From the NCBI RefSeq assembly GCF_008831285.2, contig NC_045144.1, positions 24,071,716 to 24,135,715 of the forward strand: a DNA stretch of 64,000 bases. The letters run 5' to 3'. This DNA comes from Nymphaea colorata. Its lineage: Eukaryota; Streptophyta; Magnoliopsida; Nymphaeales; Nymphaeaceae. Positions 39,417 to 51,164 of this stretch are shown here, in pieces. How positions within the stretch are numbered: the first letter of the stretch is position 1; each line of letters begins with the position of its first letter. The notes under the pieces are model-generated. The model made no database searches and was not told the DNA's origin. It was given only the letters and a program-made list of their open reading frames with translations. A program made the translations under genes and the position numbers.

Positions 39417-39702
39417 TGGTCGGATAACTGGATTCTAAAAGGATAGCTCAAGAAAGAAACTTCTATTATCTTGCAAGGAGGAAGAAGAAGAAGACAATTT
39501 ACATGATAGTTTACACCACTATATATAGTTTACAATTGAGAGACATTTAAGGAAGGATAGCTCATAGCCCTACTGGATCTGCAAAGATTTTCTGTTTCTC
39601 TGATCTGATCTCCACTGAAGATTCTCAATCATCTGCTATATTTTAGCCATGATCTCTTCTTGCCATTATCTCTTCTCCTTGACTTGAGGGATTTCCTTAA
39701 CA
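39417..39702 (-). repeat. Probable 3' LTR of the truncated copia element
   Basis: On the minus strand the LTR would start TGTTAAGGAAATCCC at 39702, right after a purine-rich tract at 39703-39717 (CAGCTTGAGGGAGCG). It contains a TATA-like ctatatatag at about 39520-39529. The outer end at 39417 (ending CCGACCA) is inferred from TG...CA rules only, because no second LTR is available to compare. Confidence 0.45.
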
Positions 39703-39729
39703 CGCTCCCTCAAGCTGAATGGGGGTTCC

Positions 39730-42700
39730 ACAATATTCAGCTTGGTTCTGAAATGTCTGAAAGAACTACAGCTGAGTGCCTTTGTTAAACCATCGGCTAG
39801 TTGTTCGTTTGTCCGAATGAATTTTATTTGTCCTGTACAAAATGAAAATGAACTTCAATGTGTTTGGTGTGTGCATGAAATACAGGGTTTCTTGCAAGAC
39901 ATAATGCTCCAAGATTATCATACCATAGTATAGGTGGTTGAACCACCTTTTCTCCTAGTTCCTGAAGGAGAGATTTTAGCCAAAGCACTTCTACAGCAGC
40001 ACACGCGAGGGACTTGTATTCAGCCGCAGTGCTAGAACGAGCAACAGTGTGTTGTTTTCTAGAAGCTCAAGATACAACGTTATTGCCTAAAATGTGACAA
40101 ATCCCCCAGTTGATTTTCAATCCCCAAAACTTCCACCCCAATCAGCATCAGTGAAGATGCTAAGCTGCAGTGATGGAGATGGAACCAATTTAAGAGCATA
40201 GTGACTGGTTCCATTAAGATAGCATAGGATTCGCTTTACTATAGTTCAATGACCAGCCGAAGGTGTATGCATGAATTGGCATGCTCTGTTGACAGCAAAT
40301 GCAATGTCAGGTCGCGTAAGAGTAGCATATTTCAAGGCCCCAACTATGCTGCAATAGAGAGATGGATCATGAAACAACCAATCATCCTGGTTTTTAGTAT
40401 TAGTTGGGCTCATTGGAGAAATAGATGCTTTGGATGTACTCATATTTGCTCAGAGGATAATATTTTTGATATATTGTTGTTGACATATATATAAGGCATT
40501 TTCTATTCGAGTGACCTCAACTCCAGGAAAGTTGGATAATTGTGTTAAATCTTTGACAAAAATTCTTGCCCAAGCTGCTGAATTATTTTGGAAATACAAG
40601 TGGAAGAAGACCCAGTAACAATCAGATCATCAACATAGACTAATAAGAATAATCTTACTTCCCCTTTGGTGTAGATGAATAGCGAAGGATCGGATTGAGA
40701 AATCTGGAATCCAAGATTTTGTAAATAGAAACTGAGTCGAGAATACCATGCTCTTGGTGCCTGTTTGAGGCCATAGAGTGATTTGTCAAGTTTGCAAACA
40801 TAAGTAGGATGTTGAGGATCAACAAAACCATCAGGATGGGCCATGTAGACGTCCTCATCAAGATAGCCATTTAAAAATGCATTGTCAAAGTCTAGTTGAC
40901 ATAGATCTCATCCAAATTGCATAGCCATGGTAAGAAGGACCCTGATTGTCGTGGGTTTAACATGGGAGTAAAAGTCTCCTGATAATCAATGCCAGCTTCT
41001 TGTAAGAATCCTCGAGCAACCAGTAGTGCTTTATATCGAGCGATGGACCCATCGGCATTACGCTTGATTTTATACACTCATTTAGAGCTGATGACATTGT
41101 ATTCTGGTAGAGGTGGAACTAGGTGCCATGTTTGATTTTGTTGAAGCATAGTGAATTCCTTGAGCATTGCTTGCTGCCATAGTTTATTGGTGGAAGCTTC
41201 TTTCCGAGTCATGGATTCCTTTGATTCAATTGCTCCAATAAGTGCCTTGGGAGTTAATGACCCAGTCATTGACCTAGTTGTCATTGGGTGAGTATGATAA
41301 AGTGGGCTTGAGATAGGTAGGCCAATTTCTCTGTTATAGCTTGTCTCTTGTGATAGCAACGATTCGTGATTGACATTATTAGAATCTGTAATATCTTGAG
41401 CAACCAGAGATATCGCTCCCTCATTGGAAAACAATAAATTTGGTTGAAGAGCTGAAGTAATGTCATGGAGATCATCTTGATCTTGCATAACTGGAGACGT
41501 AATGGTAACATTAGGTAGAACAATACCTTGAGGAGGCAGATGGTTAATATAATCATTGTCAAGACTTTTTTCTGCTTGATACCAGAGTTGAAGTTCCTTT
41601 TCCACGTCATCCTTGGATAGCAAGACCTCATGAGAAGAATGATCTTCAAGGGGTGCCTCATCAAATGTTACATGACGAGTGACAATATTATTTGTAGACT
41701 TTCATCAAAGCAGAGATATCCTTTTTGTCTGCTCGCATATCCGAGAAAAGTGCATTTAACAGTCTTGGGTTGAAATTTCAAGCAATTGGTGGGAGTAGGA
41801 AGGGGATAGCATTTTGAACCAAAAACTTGTATATGACCATAGTGTGGTGGCTGTCCAAACAATTTTTGAAAAGGAGATTGACGATCTAACTTAATAGTCG
41901 GAAGCCGATTAGTAATATATATGGTTGTTCTACAAGCATCAATCCAAAAAGAATATTTTAATCTTCAATCATGCATCATACTGAGAGCAGTTTCTACGAC
42001 ATGTCTGCTCTTGCGTTCAACTATTCCATTCTGCTCAGGGGTATATGGACATGAAAAACGATGTAAGATACCATTCGCTTTACAAAACTGGCGCAGCTCA
42101 TTATTACAAAACTCTTCTCCATTATCTGATTGGATAGTGGATATGTAATATCCTAGTTACTTCTCCACAAATAATCTGATTTTTGAAGCATTCAGTAACC
42201 TCAAATTTTGCCTTCAACGAAAAAATCTAGAAGTAATGAGAAAAGTTATCCACAATGAGCATGAAATATCTGAATCCATCTCTATCCTCCATAGGGGCTG
42301 GTCCCCAAACGTCGATATGCAAGGTTTGTAATGGACAAGTAGCACGAAATTCAGAAGTAGGGAAAGGCTGTTTGTGAGATTTTCCAATGAGGCACCATTC
42401 ACACAATCTAGAGCCTTTGGAACATTTTATTGAAATAAAACTATGTGAATTGAGAAAATTAACAATAGTTTTATTTGCATGGCCTAATTGCCTATGCCAC
42501 AAAGAAAAATTTACAGAATTATAATGTAATGGAAACCAACTACTGAACATTGTTGCTCCTCTTCTTGTGCCTTCTCTTGATGCAGAAATTAGATATAGTC
42601 CATTAGGTTGCTTTGGTCCCCGAAGTAGTGCCTTCCCCGTTCCTTCCCCATCTATAGATCCTTTATAATAAATTTATGAGGTAAGAACTCAAAAGTGCAA

Positions 42701-43400
42701 CTATTATTAGATGTAAACTTTCCCAAAGATAATAAATTATGAGCAATTATAGGAACATGTAATGAGTTCTTGAGCTGAAAAAAACTTCCATCCATGTTAA
42801 TAGATAAATCTCCTTTATGAGAAATAGACAGATGGCAGCCATTACTGATCATAACACCGCTTGATTCAGCATGTGTTGTTTTGTTTTTCATCGTGTCATC
42901 ATTGGCTACAATGTAATTTGTAGTGCTAGTGTCGGGGTACCAATATTCTTGTGCAGTTTCTTGAATATTCATAGCGGAGAATGCCTGAGGAATATCATAC
43001 CATGATCTAGCAGAATGTCCCTTTCTGCCACAATATTGACATATAATAGAATTTTTCTGATATCCTTTTCTAGAATCATAGTTATATTGGGATTGATTGT
43101 TGGTGTTACCTCAATCTTGATTTTGAGCTTGGTATCCTCGTCCCTGTCCTTCGAATCGTCCTGCACTATGACTGCCACCAAATCCACATCCTCTTCGTCG
43201 ATTGTTGAAGCTGCTGAATGCAGTCCGGTTTTCCAGTTGTGGCATATTTTGACATGTCTCTCTTTCAGGCAATAGAGACTTGAGTAAATTGAGTAGCAGG
43301 GACAGAGGAGAAAGATGATGCCATTTGAACAAATCAAAAAAAGAATTCAAGATTGAAAGCCTAGATTCGTCACTATATTTTAGTAGAAAATCCAATCAAG
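39730..43400 (-). pseudogene. Degenerate copia gag-pol
   Basis: The zinc knuckle reads CQYCGRKGHSARSW near 43030, with the last Cys changed to Trp. The protease motif reads YPDTSTT (Asp codon 42931-42933), so the usual Asp-Thr-Gly is lost. The integrase zinc region (42550-42227) keeps LWHRQLGH and CEWCLIGK and begins the core with DVWGPAP. RT pieces (41077-40545) include [16 protein letters not shown] and an intact YVDD at 40626-40637. RNase H (40443 to about 39750) starts with TRPDIAFAVNRACQFMH. Frames are broken at least six times. The RT motif survives, but no full polyprotein can be made. Confidence 0.8.
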
Positions 43401-44050
43401 GTCTACGTATGTCCTCGTCATAGGCTTCTGCAGAATTACAGCAGCTGGCAATAGAAGATAAATTGGGCGTTCTCAGCTGCTAACTTGATTTGAGCTGAAA
43501 TTGCTCCAGGATGATCCTCAAACAGTCAGGATTGGAGTCGTATTCAGCTCGACAGCAATCTCCTTCAACAGAATGAGCTGTAGACATATTCTCTGCCGCC
43601 TGTCACCGGCAGACGCATATCAGCCACAGGACAGAGTCTAAGCACTAGTGACTCTTTCAAAATCAAGTGCTCCTTCCTCGATGCTCCAAAAAAAAATTTC
43701 AAATGCACTAGTGGCTCTTTCTATGTTTTTTAATGACAGAAAAGTTGATATATCGAGGCTATTGAAAATCTTCCTTTCTCTCTCTTTAGACAATGTTCAG
43801 TACAGTTGTTGGGTTTGTCTTAACATAATTGTCGCGATTTAAATGTCCCATAATAATGCGAGTACCCCACAAGGAAAATGATGGATGAGAGAGAAAGTTC
43901 AGATGAGAAATTAGAGAGAACGTACTAAGGATGGAGGAGTCTAGCTAGTTAACAGAGAGTGAGTTGAATATATTTGACAAAAACTTGCATAGAAAATATT
44001 AAGTGCATAAAAAACATTGCCCCAAAACTTGTGTGGGCTTCTCTAGTATT
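43401..44050. other. Flank of the truncated copia element, no gene recognised
   Basis: Possible gag remnants cannot be confirmed. A 17-bp direct repeat, gcactagtg plus ctctttc with one change, occurs at 43642 and again about 64 bp later at 43706. It may be the scar of a small insertion. Nothing else is assignable. Confidence 0.4.
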
Positions 44051-44322
44051 GAATTATTGTGCTTCTTCATTCCGAGTGGTTGTAGTGCACTTGGTGGCAA
44101 GGGGATCCACCTTGATGGGCTCTCAAGTTCAAATCCTGTGGTCGTTGTTACGACTCAACGTGCTCAATCTATGGATCGTAATAGATCCCAACACAAGCTC
44201 TATGAACCATAAGGGTGATAGGCACACGTGAAAGGAAGTTGCCTTTCTTCGGGGGGGGGGGGGAGGCGCGTGGAAAAAAACCAGTCCCCAAGACAAAACA
44301 AAAGAATTATTGCGCTTCTTCA
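44051..44322 (+). mobile_element. tRNA-derived SINE with 19-bp target duplication
   Basis: The element is 44070-44303 (234 bp). The flanks are gaattattgtgcttcttca (44051-44069) and gaattattgcgcttcttca (44304-44322), identical at 18 of 19 positions. The head has pol III promoter-like boxes: TAGTGCACTTGG (44083-44094, box A) and AGTTCAAATCC (44126-44136, box B), 31 bases apart. The tail is A-rich (caaaacaaaa). Size, promoter, tail and long target duplication together define a SINE mobilised by LINE machinery. It has no coding capacity. Confidence 0.85.
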
Positions 44323-44473
44323 ATTAATAATGCAGAATTTAAAGCGTGCGGTAAAGATCATTTGATATCTTCATTGAGATATTTTGGATAGCTATTCTTC
44401 AGCATGTATAAATACATTTATTTAGGAACTGAATTCAAAAGAAAAAGGGGAACTGATTTCAAAAAGATATATT

Positions 44474-44551
44474 TTAATAATTAATTTCAATAAGTTTGTT
44501 TTTTTTCTATTACCCAAGTGGTCTGGTTTTACTAAATTTTCTCTCTCTCTC

Positions 44552-44612
<61 letters not shown>

Positions 44613-45240
44613 GAGAGTGTAGAATGACTGGTATATACCAGACCACTTACATAAGGGATAAAAACCAGACCTCTTAAATTCATGTTAAAAAGTGTTTTGA
44701 ACAAAGTATAAACTTTCTCATCTATTTATAAACACTAACTTAACATAAATCTTGCTTTAATTTAGGTCATTTTTGTAAAAAAATTGATCTTTATACTAGA
44801 AAAAATTTTATCTTATAAGAGCAATTCATTTTTTTATTATTAAAAAGACATAATTTAAGCAAAAAATAACTAACTTAATAATTAATTTCAATAGGTCTGC
44901 CTTTTGTCTATTACCCAAGTGGTCAGTTTTACCAGACCACTTTAATTCTTTTGCTAAAAAATTATTTTAAATAAAATATAAACATCCTAATATATTTATA
45001 GAAACTATTTTGACATAAAACATGCTTTCAATCAAGTTGGTTTTATGAAAAATGTTCAATTTTCTATTATCAAAATGTTGATGCTATCAAAGTAATTCAT
45101 TTTTGCTTAAGCACTACTAAAACCCAAAAAATGATCAACTTAACAATATTTTGCATCAACCTATCCTAATTCAGATCATATTGGTAAGGTTAGATTTAAA
45201 AAAAAATTACATTAAATATCATATTTAAAAGATTTGATTT
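44474..45240. repeat. Diverged tandem duplication of about 400 bp
   Basis: Copy A (about 44474-44870) and copy B (about 44871-45240) both begin with taataattaatttcaat-type sequence, then ctattacccaagtggtc, and continue in parallel through agcaattcattttt (A) and agtaattcatttttgc (B). The copies are strongly diverged. Only copy A contains the (CT)(AT)(GT) microsatellite. Complementary ggtctgg and ccagacc words lie inside and could form local hairpins. Confidence 0.65.
44541..44605. repeat. Compound (CT)(AT)(GT) microsatellite
   Basis: About 6 CT, 8 AT and 18 GT units follow one another without interruption. It lies in copy A of the surrounding tandem duplication and is absent from copy B. Confidence 0.92.
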
Positions 45241-45573
45241 TTGTCATTAATATGGTTTCTACCAGTTATATATATATATTTGATTATTTATTTATATTTA
45301 TATATATATATATATATAATAAGTGAGCAGCTTCATGACACTCACTGTGTAGCGGCACACTCAACATGGAGCATCCAAAATCGATCGGACACTCAAGTTT
45401 TTTAAAAAAATAAAAAAAAAACTTTTGGGGAGGTAACGGCTTCCTCCGCTGCAACCCAATGGTGCCATGGATGTCTAGTCCGGGACTGCCAGCTGGGTTG
45501 TCGCCGACTGTCCTGTAAATTCCTTGGTAGGAATTAAGATCCAAGCATCACTAGTTTTTGCGGGATACCTTAA
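45241..45573. other. Left flank of the copia element
   Basis: AT-rich DNA with an (AT)n run at about 45297-45319. No gene recognised. The last bases lead into the target duplication GCTGA (45574-45578), and the locus resumes after 51164. Confidence 0.5.
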
Positions 45574-45578
45574 GCTGA

Positions 45579-46222
45579 TGTTATAGTCGTATTCCCCAAA
45601 AAGAATGCTTAAACAACCATAAAAGAGTCCAAACAAACACAAAACTGCTGAAAATCAGAATCACAGGGCTGCGAGCATAAGATCGAGTTTCGAACACCAA
45701 TGTTGCAGCAATATATATCAAAATGTATACTAAAAATTCAGAAAATAAGAGACCAATTTATGTGGAAAAACCTCCAATAATGGGGTAAAAAACCACGGGC
45801 AAGAGAGATATATATTTATACTTCAAAGAGGCAATACAACTACGTTGTTCTTCTTGCAAAGAATAGCATAAATCATTCTCAAGAATGAATGCACAAGAAA
45901 AGAAATCACCATATGTTCTTCTTTTCTTTCACTTGTTTTCTTCACTTTCTCTCTCTACACTTGAACCCACACGGCTGCCCAAATCCACAACCGTGCTCTT
46001 CTTCCTCTTCTCCTTCTCTTCCTTGCCTTCCTCTTCCCCTTCTCCTTGCTGTGTGTGAGTCACGAGGGAAGAGCCCTCTTTTCTTTCTTCAAAAGAGTCA
46101 AAAACAAGAGAGAGAGAGAGAGAGAGACGTGAGAGTGAATGGGTTAGGGCACCATCGGGTGCCCTCCCCTTTTTCTTTCCACCCGGGTCGGGTCCTCACT
46201 TGAGGCTGGACCCGACCCACCA
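45579..46222 (-). repeat. 3' LTR of the Tork-like copia element
   Basis: Plus-strand borders are TGTTATAGTCG (left) and CGACCCACCA (right). On the minus strand it follows a polypurine tract GGCTGGAGGAGGAGTT (about 46223-46238). It pairs with 50515-51159. It contains a GA run and the paired words gcaccatcgggtgc near the element-proximal end. Confidence 0.9.
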
Positions 46223-46274
46223 AACTCCTCCTCCAGCCTCAAGAGAGGGAACATACATGCAAAATGGACAAAAA

Positions 46275-48943
46275 TTAATACACTGCCTTAAAGGCAGTCA
46301 TCTTAACTAAGTCTCTATGCATGTCATGCTTCTCTTTAGGTAGAGACTTCGTCATTATATCTGCAGGATTCTTCTCTATATCTATCTTCTCTAACTGAAT
46401 CAGTTTTTGCTCAAGCACATCACGAATCAAATGATATTTGACATCAATCTGCTTGGTCCTTGAGTGGAACGCTGAATTCTTTGACACGTGTATAGCACTT
46501 TGGCTATCACAATGCAACACATAGGTCTTCTGACTAAGGCATATATCGTGAAGAAAACTCTTCTTCCACAACAACTCTTTACAAGATTCAGTTGTTGCAA
46601 TATATTCTGCCTCTGTAATGGAAAGAGCAACACACTTCTGCAACCTGGACTGCTATGATACAACTCCCCCTGCAAAAGTAAAGACATAACCAGAAAGAGA
46701 CTTTCTAGAGTTCACGTTACCTACCATGTCTACATCAACAAATCCTTGTATCTCTGGATTAGGTTCACCAAAACATAAAGAGTAATTGTAAGTATGTTTA
46801 AGATGCCTTAGGATCCACTTCACTGCTGCCCAATGCTCCTTGCCTGAATTTGACAAGAACCTACTAACTACACTAACTGTGTAAGCCAAGTTTGGGTGTA
46901 TGCAAAGCATAGCATACATAAGACTCCCTACTACGGAGGCATATGGTACCTTCTCCATTCTTTCTTTCTCATCTATTGATGATGGACATTGCTCATTTTT
47001 CAATTTAAAATGTGCTGTTAAAGGTGTACTTACTGTGTTGGCATCTTTCATGCTGAACTTGCTAAGCACCTTCTCAATGTATTTCTCTTGTGATAACCAC
47101 AACTTCTTGGCCTTCATATCACGAACAATCCTCATGCCTAACAATTGATGTGCTGGCCCCAAGTCTTTCATATCAAAGAACTTGCCAATATCCTTCTTCA
47201 ATTGACTAATCAATTGAGAGTCCTGTCCAACAATAAGCATGTCATCTACATATAACAACAAGATAATGAAGTTACCTGGTGAGAACTCTCTGATGTAGAC
47301 ACAATGATCTACAGCTGACCTGCGATACTTTTAATTTATCATAAAAACATGAAATTTCTTGTACCAAGTGCTTGTTTAAGTCCATACAAGTTCTTCTTTA
47401 ACTTGCAAACCATATGGTTCTTCCTAGCAATCACAAAACCTTCTGGATCTCTACGAAGAAAAGCAGTTTTTACATTTAACTGCTCCAACTCCAAGTCTAG
47501 ATATGCCGCCAAACCAAGTATTACCCTGATAGATGACATTTTAACCACAGGAGAAAAAATTTCATCAAAATCAATACCTCTTTCCTGCTTGAAACCTTTC
47601 ACCACTAACCGAACTTTGTATCTCAACTTGCCTTGACCTTCATTTTTAAGCTTGTAGACTCATTTGTTCTGCAACACTTTCTTACCTTTTGGTAGCTCTA
47701 CCAAATCAAAAGTGTGATTCTTATATAGAGAATTCATCTCTTCATACATAGCTTGAACTCATTCATCTTTATGTACATCATCTAGCACATCTGCATAGAA
47801 TTCTGGTTCTCCACTATCTGTAAAGATAATATATTTATTAGTAGAATATCTAGTAGATGGTATACGTGTTCTTTTACCTCTTCCCAATTGTTCCTCAATT
47901 GGTTATGAATGAGGAGGAAGCTCCCCCTCCAACTCATGCTCATGATCAGTTTGAGTCTCCATAGGGCTGCTATCTATATACTGCTCATCTGCCTCTCTTT
48001 CATCTTCCTCTACATTTTCATCAGTCTCACCGTGCTCAGATGAAAGTTCCTCAGGTTCTGCATAAGTTGGCTCATGAACACCACTAGCATTCACACATGA
48101 TTATTTGTCACCCATGACATCTTCAATCGTCTGATCCTCTCTGAAGTCAACATCACGACTCCTGTAGATTTTGTCATTTTTTGGATCTTATAACCTGTAA
48201 CCAAATTCATCATCTGCATAACCAAGAAATATTAGAGAAATAACTTTATCATCTAGTTTGGTTCTTTGTTCTTTAGGTATATGCATAAAAGTTTTGCAAC
48301 CAAAAACTTTGAGATGATCATACTTAACCTCTTCATCTGACCAAACTTTCTGTGGAATATCTCCATCTAGAGGCACTGAAGGAGACCTGTTTATCAAATA
48401 AACTGCATTACGCATTGCCTGTGCCCAAAAATACTTGGGCAACTTAGAGCTAGATAGCAAACTTTTAAGTCTCTCAATTATAGTTCTATTCATCCTTTCT
48501 GCAACTCCATTATGCTATGGAGTATAGAGAACTGTCTTTTCATGTCTAATACCATGCTTTAGACAATACTCTCGTAAAAAAGATGCTATGTACTCACCAC
48601 CATTATCTTTACGCAAACTCTTCATCTTCTTACCAGTCTCACGCTCAACCGCTGCATAAAAAGTCATGAAGATACTACTTACTTCACTTTTGCTTTTCAT
48701 TGTAAAGGCACATACCTTCCTAAATGCATCATCAATAAATGTAACAAAATATGATGCTCCACCTTTAAATGTCACATTTATAGGTCCACATACATCTGAA
48801 TAAACTAAATCGAAAACATCCTTAGTTTTTGAAGAATGCTTTTTCTGAAAGGAAATTCGATGCAACTTACCAACCAAACAATGATCACAAGGAGATAACT
48901 GTGCACCATCTGCCTTTGGTAATAAATTCTTCTTGGTAAGCAA
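46275..48943 (-). pseudogene. Degenerate copia pol (integrase, RT, RNase H)
   Basis: On the minus strand the integrase (48943-48188) has CDHCLVGK, DLVYSDVCGP, the catalytic-region motif DNGGEY and the tail reading VFGCKTFMHIPKEQRTKLDD. RT (47626-46653) begins KVRLVVKGFKQERGIDFDEI. It shows NVKTAFL where copia RTs normally have an Asp (DVKTAFL), but keeps YVDD at 47241-47252. RNase H (46643-46275) has ALSITEAEYIATTE and KNPADIMTKSLP. At least five breaks interrupt the polyprotein, and a key Asp is changed, so it is inactive. Confidence 0.85.
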
Positions 48944-49222
48944 ATCGATTCATCTTTGACTCATGTGACTTAACCTCTTATGCCACAAATCTGACGAAGT
49001 ACCAACAGTAGCTGCATTGACATCCACACTACTAATTCGAGACTTCATCCTATAAAAAGAGCCAAATCTCTAACCTCTAGCCAACACTAGTGCCCGCTTT
49101 GTCAGTTTCCATCCTGTCTCACTAAACGAAGTACAATATCCATCTTCACTTAGTTTTCCTATAGAAATCAGATTCATTCTAAGATCTGTAACATGTCTTA
49201 CATCTCTCAAAGTCAACTTGCA

Positions 49223-50330
49223 TCATGTGCTTGTCTCAATGCAAACATCTCCTATCCCAACAATCTTCGAGGTGTCACTGTTGCCCATGTGAACTACTCG
49301 AAGATCACCTACTCTGTAGGATAAGAACAACTTTCTACATGGTGTGCCATGATACGATGCCCCAGTATCTAAAATCCATGTAGAATCATCATTCTGAACT
49401 GCAAGACAATCATTTTCTTCAGATAAAAACAATACTACCTCATCATCTGAAGCAACTGCAATATACTCTTTTGACTTCACATTCTCTTGACTCTTATTTT
49501 TCTGTTCTTTTTCTTCTTTCCATTTTCTGCAATCAATCTTCTTGTGCCCTGGAATACCACAGTGAAAACATTTACTTGTCATCTTGGGTCTTGATTTGGA
49601 CCTAGAGTTTGATCTATCATGCCATTTGTTACGGTTCTTCTGTCTGCCCCTATCTTCCATCACTAGCACTTGCAAGCTACCAGTACCAAGAGACTTTCTC
49701 TTTATTTCTTCATTTAGAATGCTGCTAGTTACATGCTTCATCGTAAGCACATCATCTGGAGCGGAGTTGCACAAAGAAACAACTAAAGTATCCCAACTGT
49801 CGGGAAGAGAACTGAGCAATAAGAGTGTCTGTAACTCATCATCTAATATCATTTTCAAGGCTGACAACTGATTGATTATACTCTGCACTTCATTCAAATG
49901 TTCTGACACTAGTTTTCCCTCTCTAAGTTTCAAATTTACCAATTGTCTAATCAAGACTGGCGCGGGGGAAGTGCTCTGTCCGCTAAGAACCCGGGTCGAG
50001 TCCTTGGGCATCACTTGCCCGCTCCAGACGTGCTTCAGTCCCTGGCCCGTAAAAGGGCCCGAAGCAAGCTCAGTTCACCCAGGGGGGAGGGTGACGAGGG
50101 GGGGCCTGTGGCCTCTCTTAGGGCGGTGGAATGAACCACTCACCCTAAATAAAAAAAAAAAAAAGAAAGCTTTGTTCCCAACTGTTTTCCTCTTGTAAAG
50201 ATCATGCAACTTCTGCCATAAAGACTTTGTGCTCGTCTCTGCGGATACCAAATGAAAAACACAATCATTTAACCATTGTCTGATGGTGCCAATGGTTTTC
50301 TTGTCCAATAACTTCTATTTTTCGTATGTC
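49223..50330 (-). pseudogene. Degenerate copia gag-protease, split by a SINE
   Basis: The first Gag part (about 50330-50165) reads IRQWLNDCVFHLVSAETSTK up to VGNKAF, then the SINE intervenes. Gag resumes at about 49955 with LIRQLVNLKLREGKLVSEHL. A basic Arg/Ser/Lys stretch leads to an intact CCHC knuckle, CFHCGIPGHKKIDC (49529-49570). The protease motif WILDTGASYH is intact (Asp-Thr-Gly within 49355-49369). Only the SINE and its frameshift clearly break this stretch, so gag was probably functional when the SINE landed. Confidence 0.85.
49957..50164 (+). mobile_element. tRNA-like SINE inserted in copia gag
   Basis: A GC-rich segment of about 208 bp ends in a run of 14 A residues (50151-50164), so it lies on the plus strand, opposite to gag. 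The head has a box A-like TGGCGCGGGGGAAG (49958-49971) and a box B-like GGGTCGAGTCC (49993-50003). Without it, the gag frame joins as NKAF-LIRQ. The target duplication is short or blurred by the A tail (shared aaga only). The sequence is not obviously the same family as the SINE at 44070. Confidence 0.75.
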
Positions 50331-50499
50331 ATATTCGCTGGCTTCTAGTCTCAATGGGTGAATACAGGTCTTTACAATACAGCAAATCTTCCATTTTAGC
50401 TTTTCATATGGTCCAATTATTCCCATTTAGAGAGACCATCCTAGTGGGGGTCGACTTCATCCTTCAATAAGAATGCACAACCAACTTCGCGCTAACCTA

Positions 50500-50511
50500 G
50501 CTCTGATACCA
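50500..50511 (-). other. Primer-binding site of the copia element (tRNA-Met)
   Basis: On the minus strand it reads TGGTATCAGAGC, three bases inside the 5' LTR edge. This confirms the minus orientation and the LTR boundary at 50515. Confidence 0.92.
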
Positions 50512-50514
50512 CTT

Positions 50515-51159
50515 TGTTATAGTCGTATTCCCTAAAAAGAATGTTTCAACAACAATAAAAGAGTCTAAACCAACACAAAACTGCTGAAAATCAGAATCAC
50601 AGGGCTGTGAGCATAAGATCGAGTTTCCAATACCAATGTTGCAGCAATATATATCAAAATATATGCTCAAAATTCAAAAAATAAGAGACACCAATTTACG
50701 TGAAAAAACCTCAAATAATTGGGTAAAAAACTACGGACAAGAGATATATATATTTATTCTTCAAAGAGGCAATACAACTACGTTGTTCTTCTTGCAGAAA
50801 ATAGCATAAATCATTCTTAAGAGTGAATGCACAAGAAAACAACAAGAAAAGAAATCACCGTATGTTCTTCTTTTCTTTTCCTTGTTTTCTTCATTTTCTC
50901 TCTCTACACTTGAACCCACACAACTGCCCAAACCCATAACCGTGCTTCTTCTTCTCCTTCTCCTTCTCTCTCTCTCTCTACACTTGAGCCACGAGGGAAG
51001 AGCCCTCTTTTCTTTCTTCAAAAGAGTAAAAAACGAGAGAGAGAGAGAGAGAGAGAGAGAGGGACGTGAGAGTGATGGGGTTAGGGCACCGTCAGGTGCC
51101 CTCCCCTTTTTCTTTCCACCCGGGTCGGGTCCTCACTTGAGGCTGGACCCGACCCAACA
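50515..51159 (-). repeat. 5' LTR of the Tork-like copia element
   Basis: Plus-strand borders are TGTTATAGTCG and CGACCCAACA. On the minus strand it begins TGTTGGGTCG. It contains a long (GA)n tract at about 51036-51061 and a CT-rich stretch. GCTGA, the target duplication, follows immediately. Confidence 0.92.
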
Positions 51160-51164
51160 GCTGA

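Larger units (their letters stand above)
39417..43400 (-). mobile_element. Ty1/copia retrotransposon, minus strand, 5'-truncated
   Basis: On the minus strand, zinc knuckle, protease, integrase, RT and RNase H pieces follow each other from 43400 down to about 39730. A polypurine tract and the 3' LTR start come next. I found no second LTR or tRNA-Met primer site to the right of 43400, so the 5' end appears lost. The domain order (integrase before RT) defines copia. The Ale/RE1-like group is a guess from the protein style. Confidence 0.75.
45574..51164 (-). mobile_element. Complete Ty1/copia element (Tork/Tnt1-like), minus strand, SINE inside
   Basis: Two LTRs of 644 and 645 bp (45579-46222 and 50515-51159) enclose gag-pol on the minus strand. 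A perfect 5-bp duplication GCTGA flanks the element (45574-45578 and 51160-51164). The primer site and polypurine tract are in their correct places. The protein style (Tnt1-like Gag with a basic Ser/Arg stretch before one CCHC knuckle) suggests the Tork clade. The LTRs differ at roughly one position in twelve over the first 250 bases by hand alignment. Every reading frame is broken. Confidence 0.93.

Noticed and set aside
44083-44136. tRNA gene
   Set aside because: Box A- and B-like motifs are present but no cloverleaf closes; the A-rich tail and 19-bp target duplication show a SINE.
49958-50003. tRNA gene inside the copia element
   Set aside because: Same reasoning: promoter boxes without a folded tRNA, followed by an unrelated body and a poly(A) tail.
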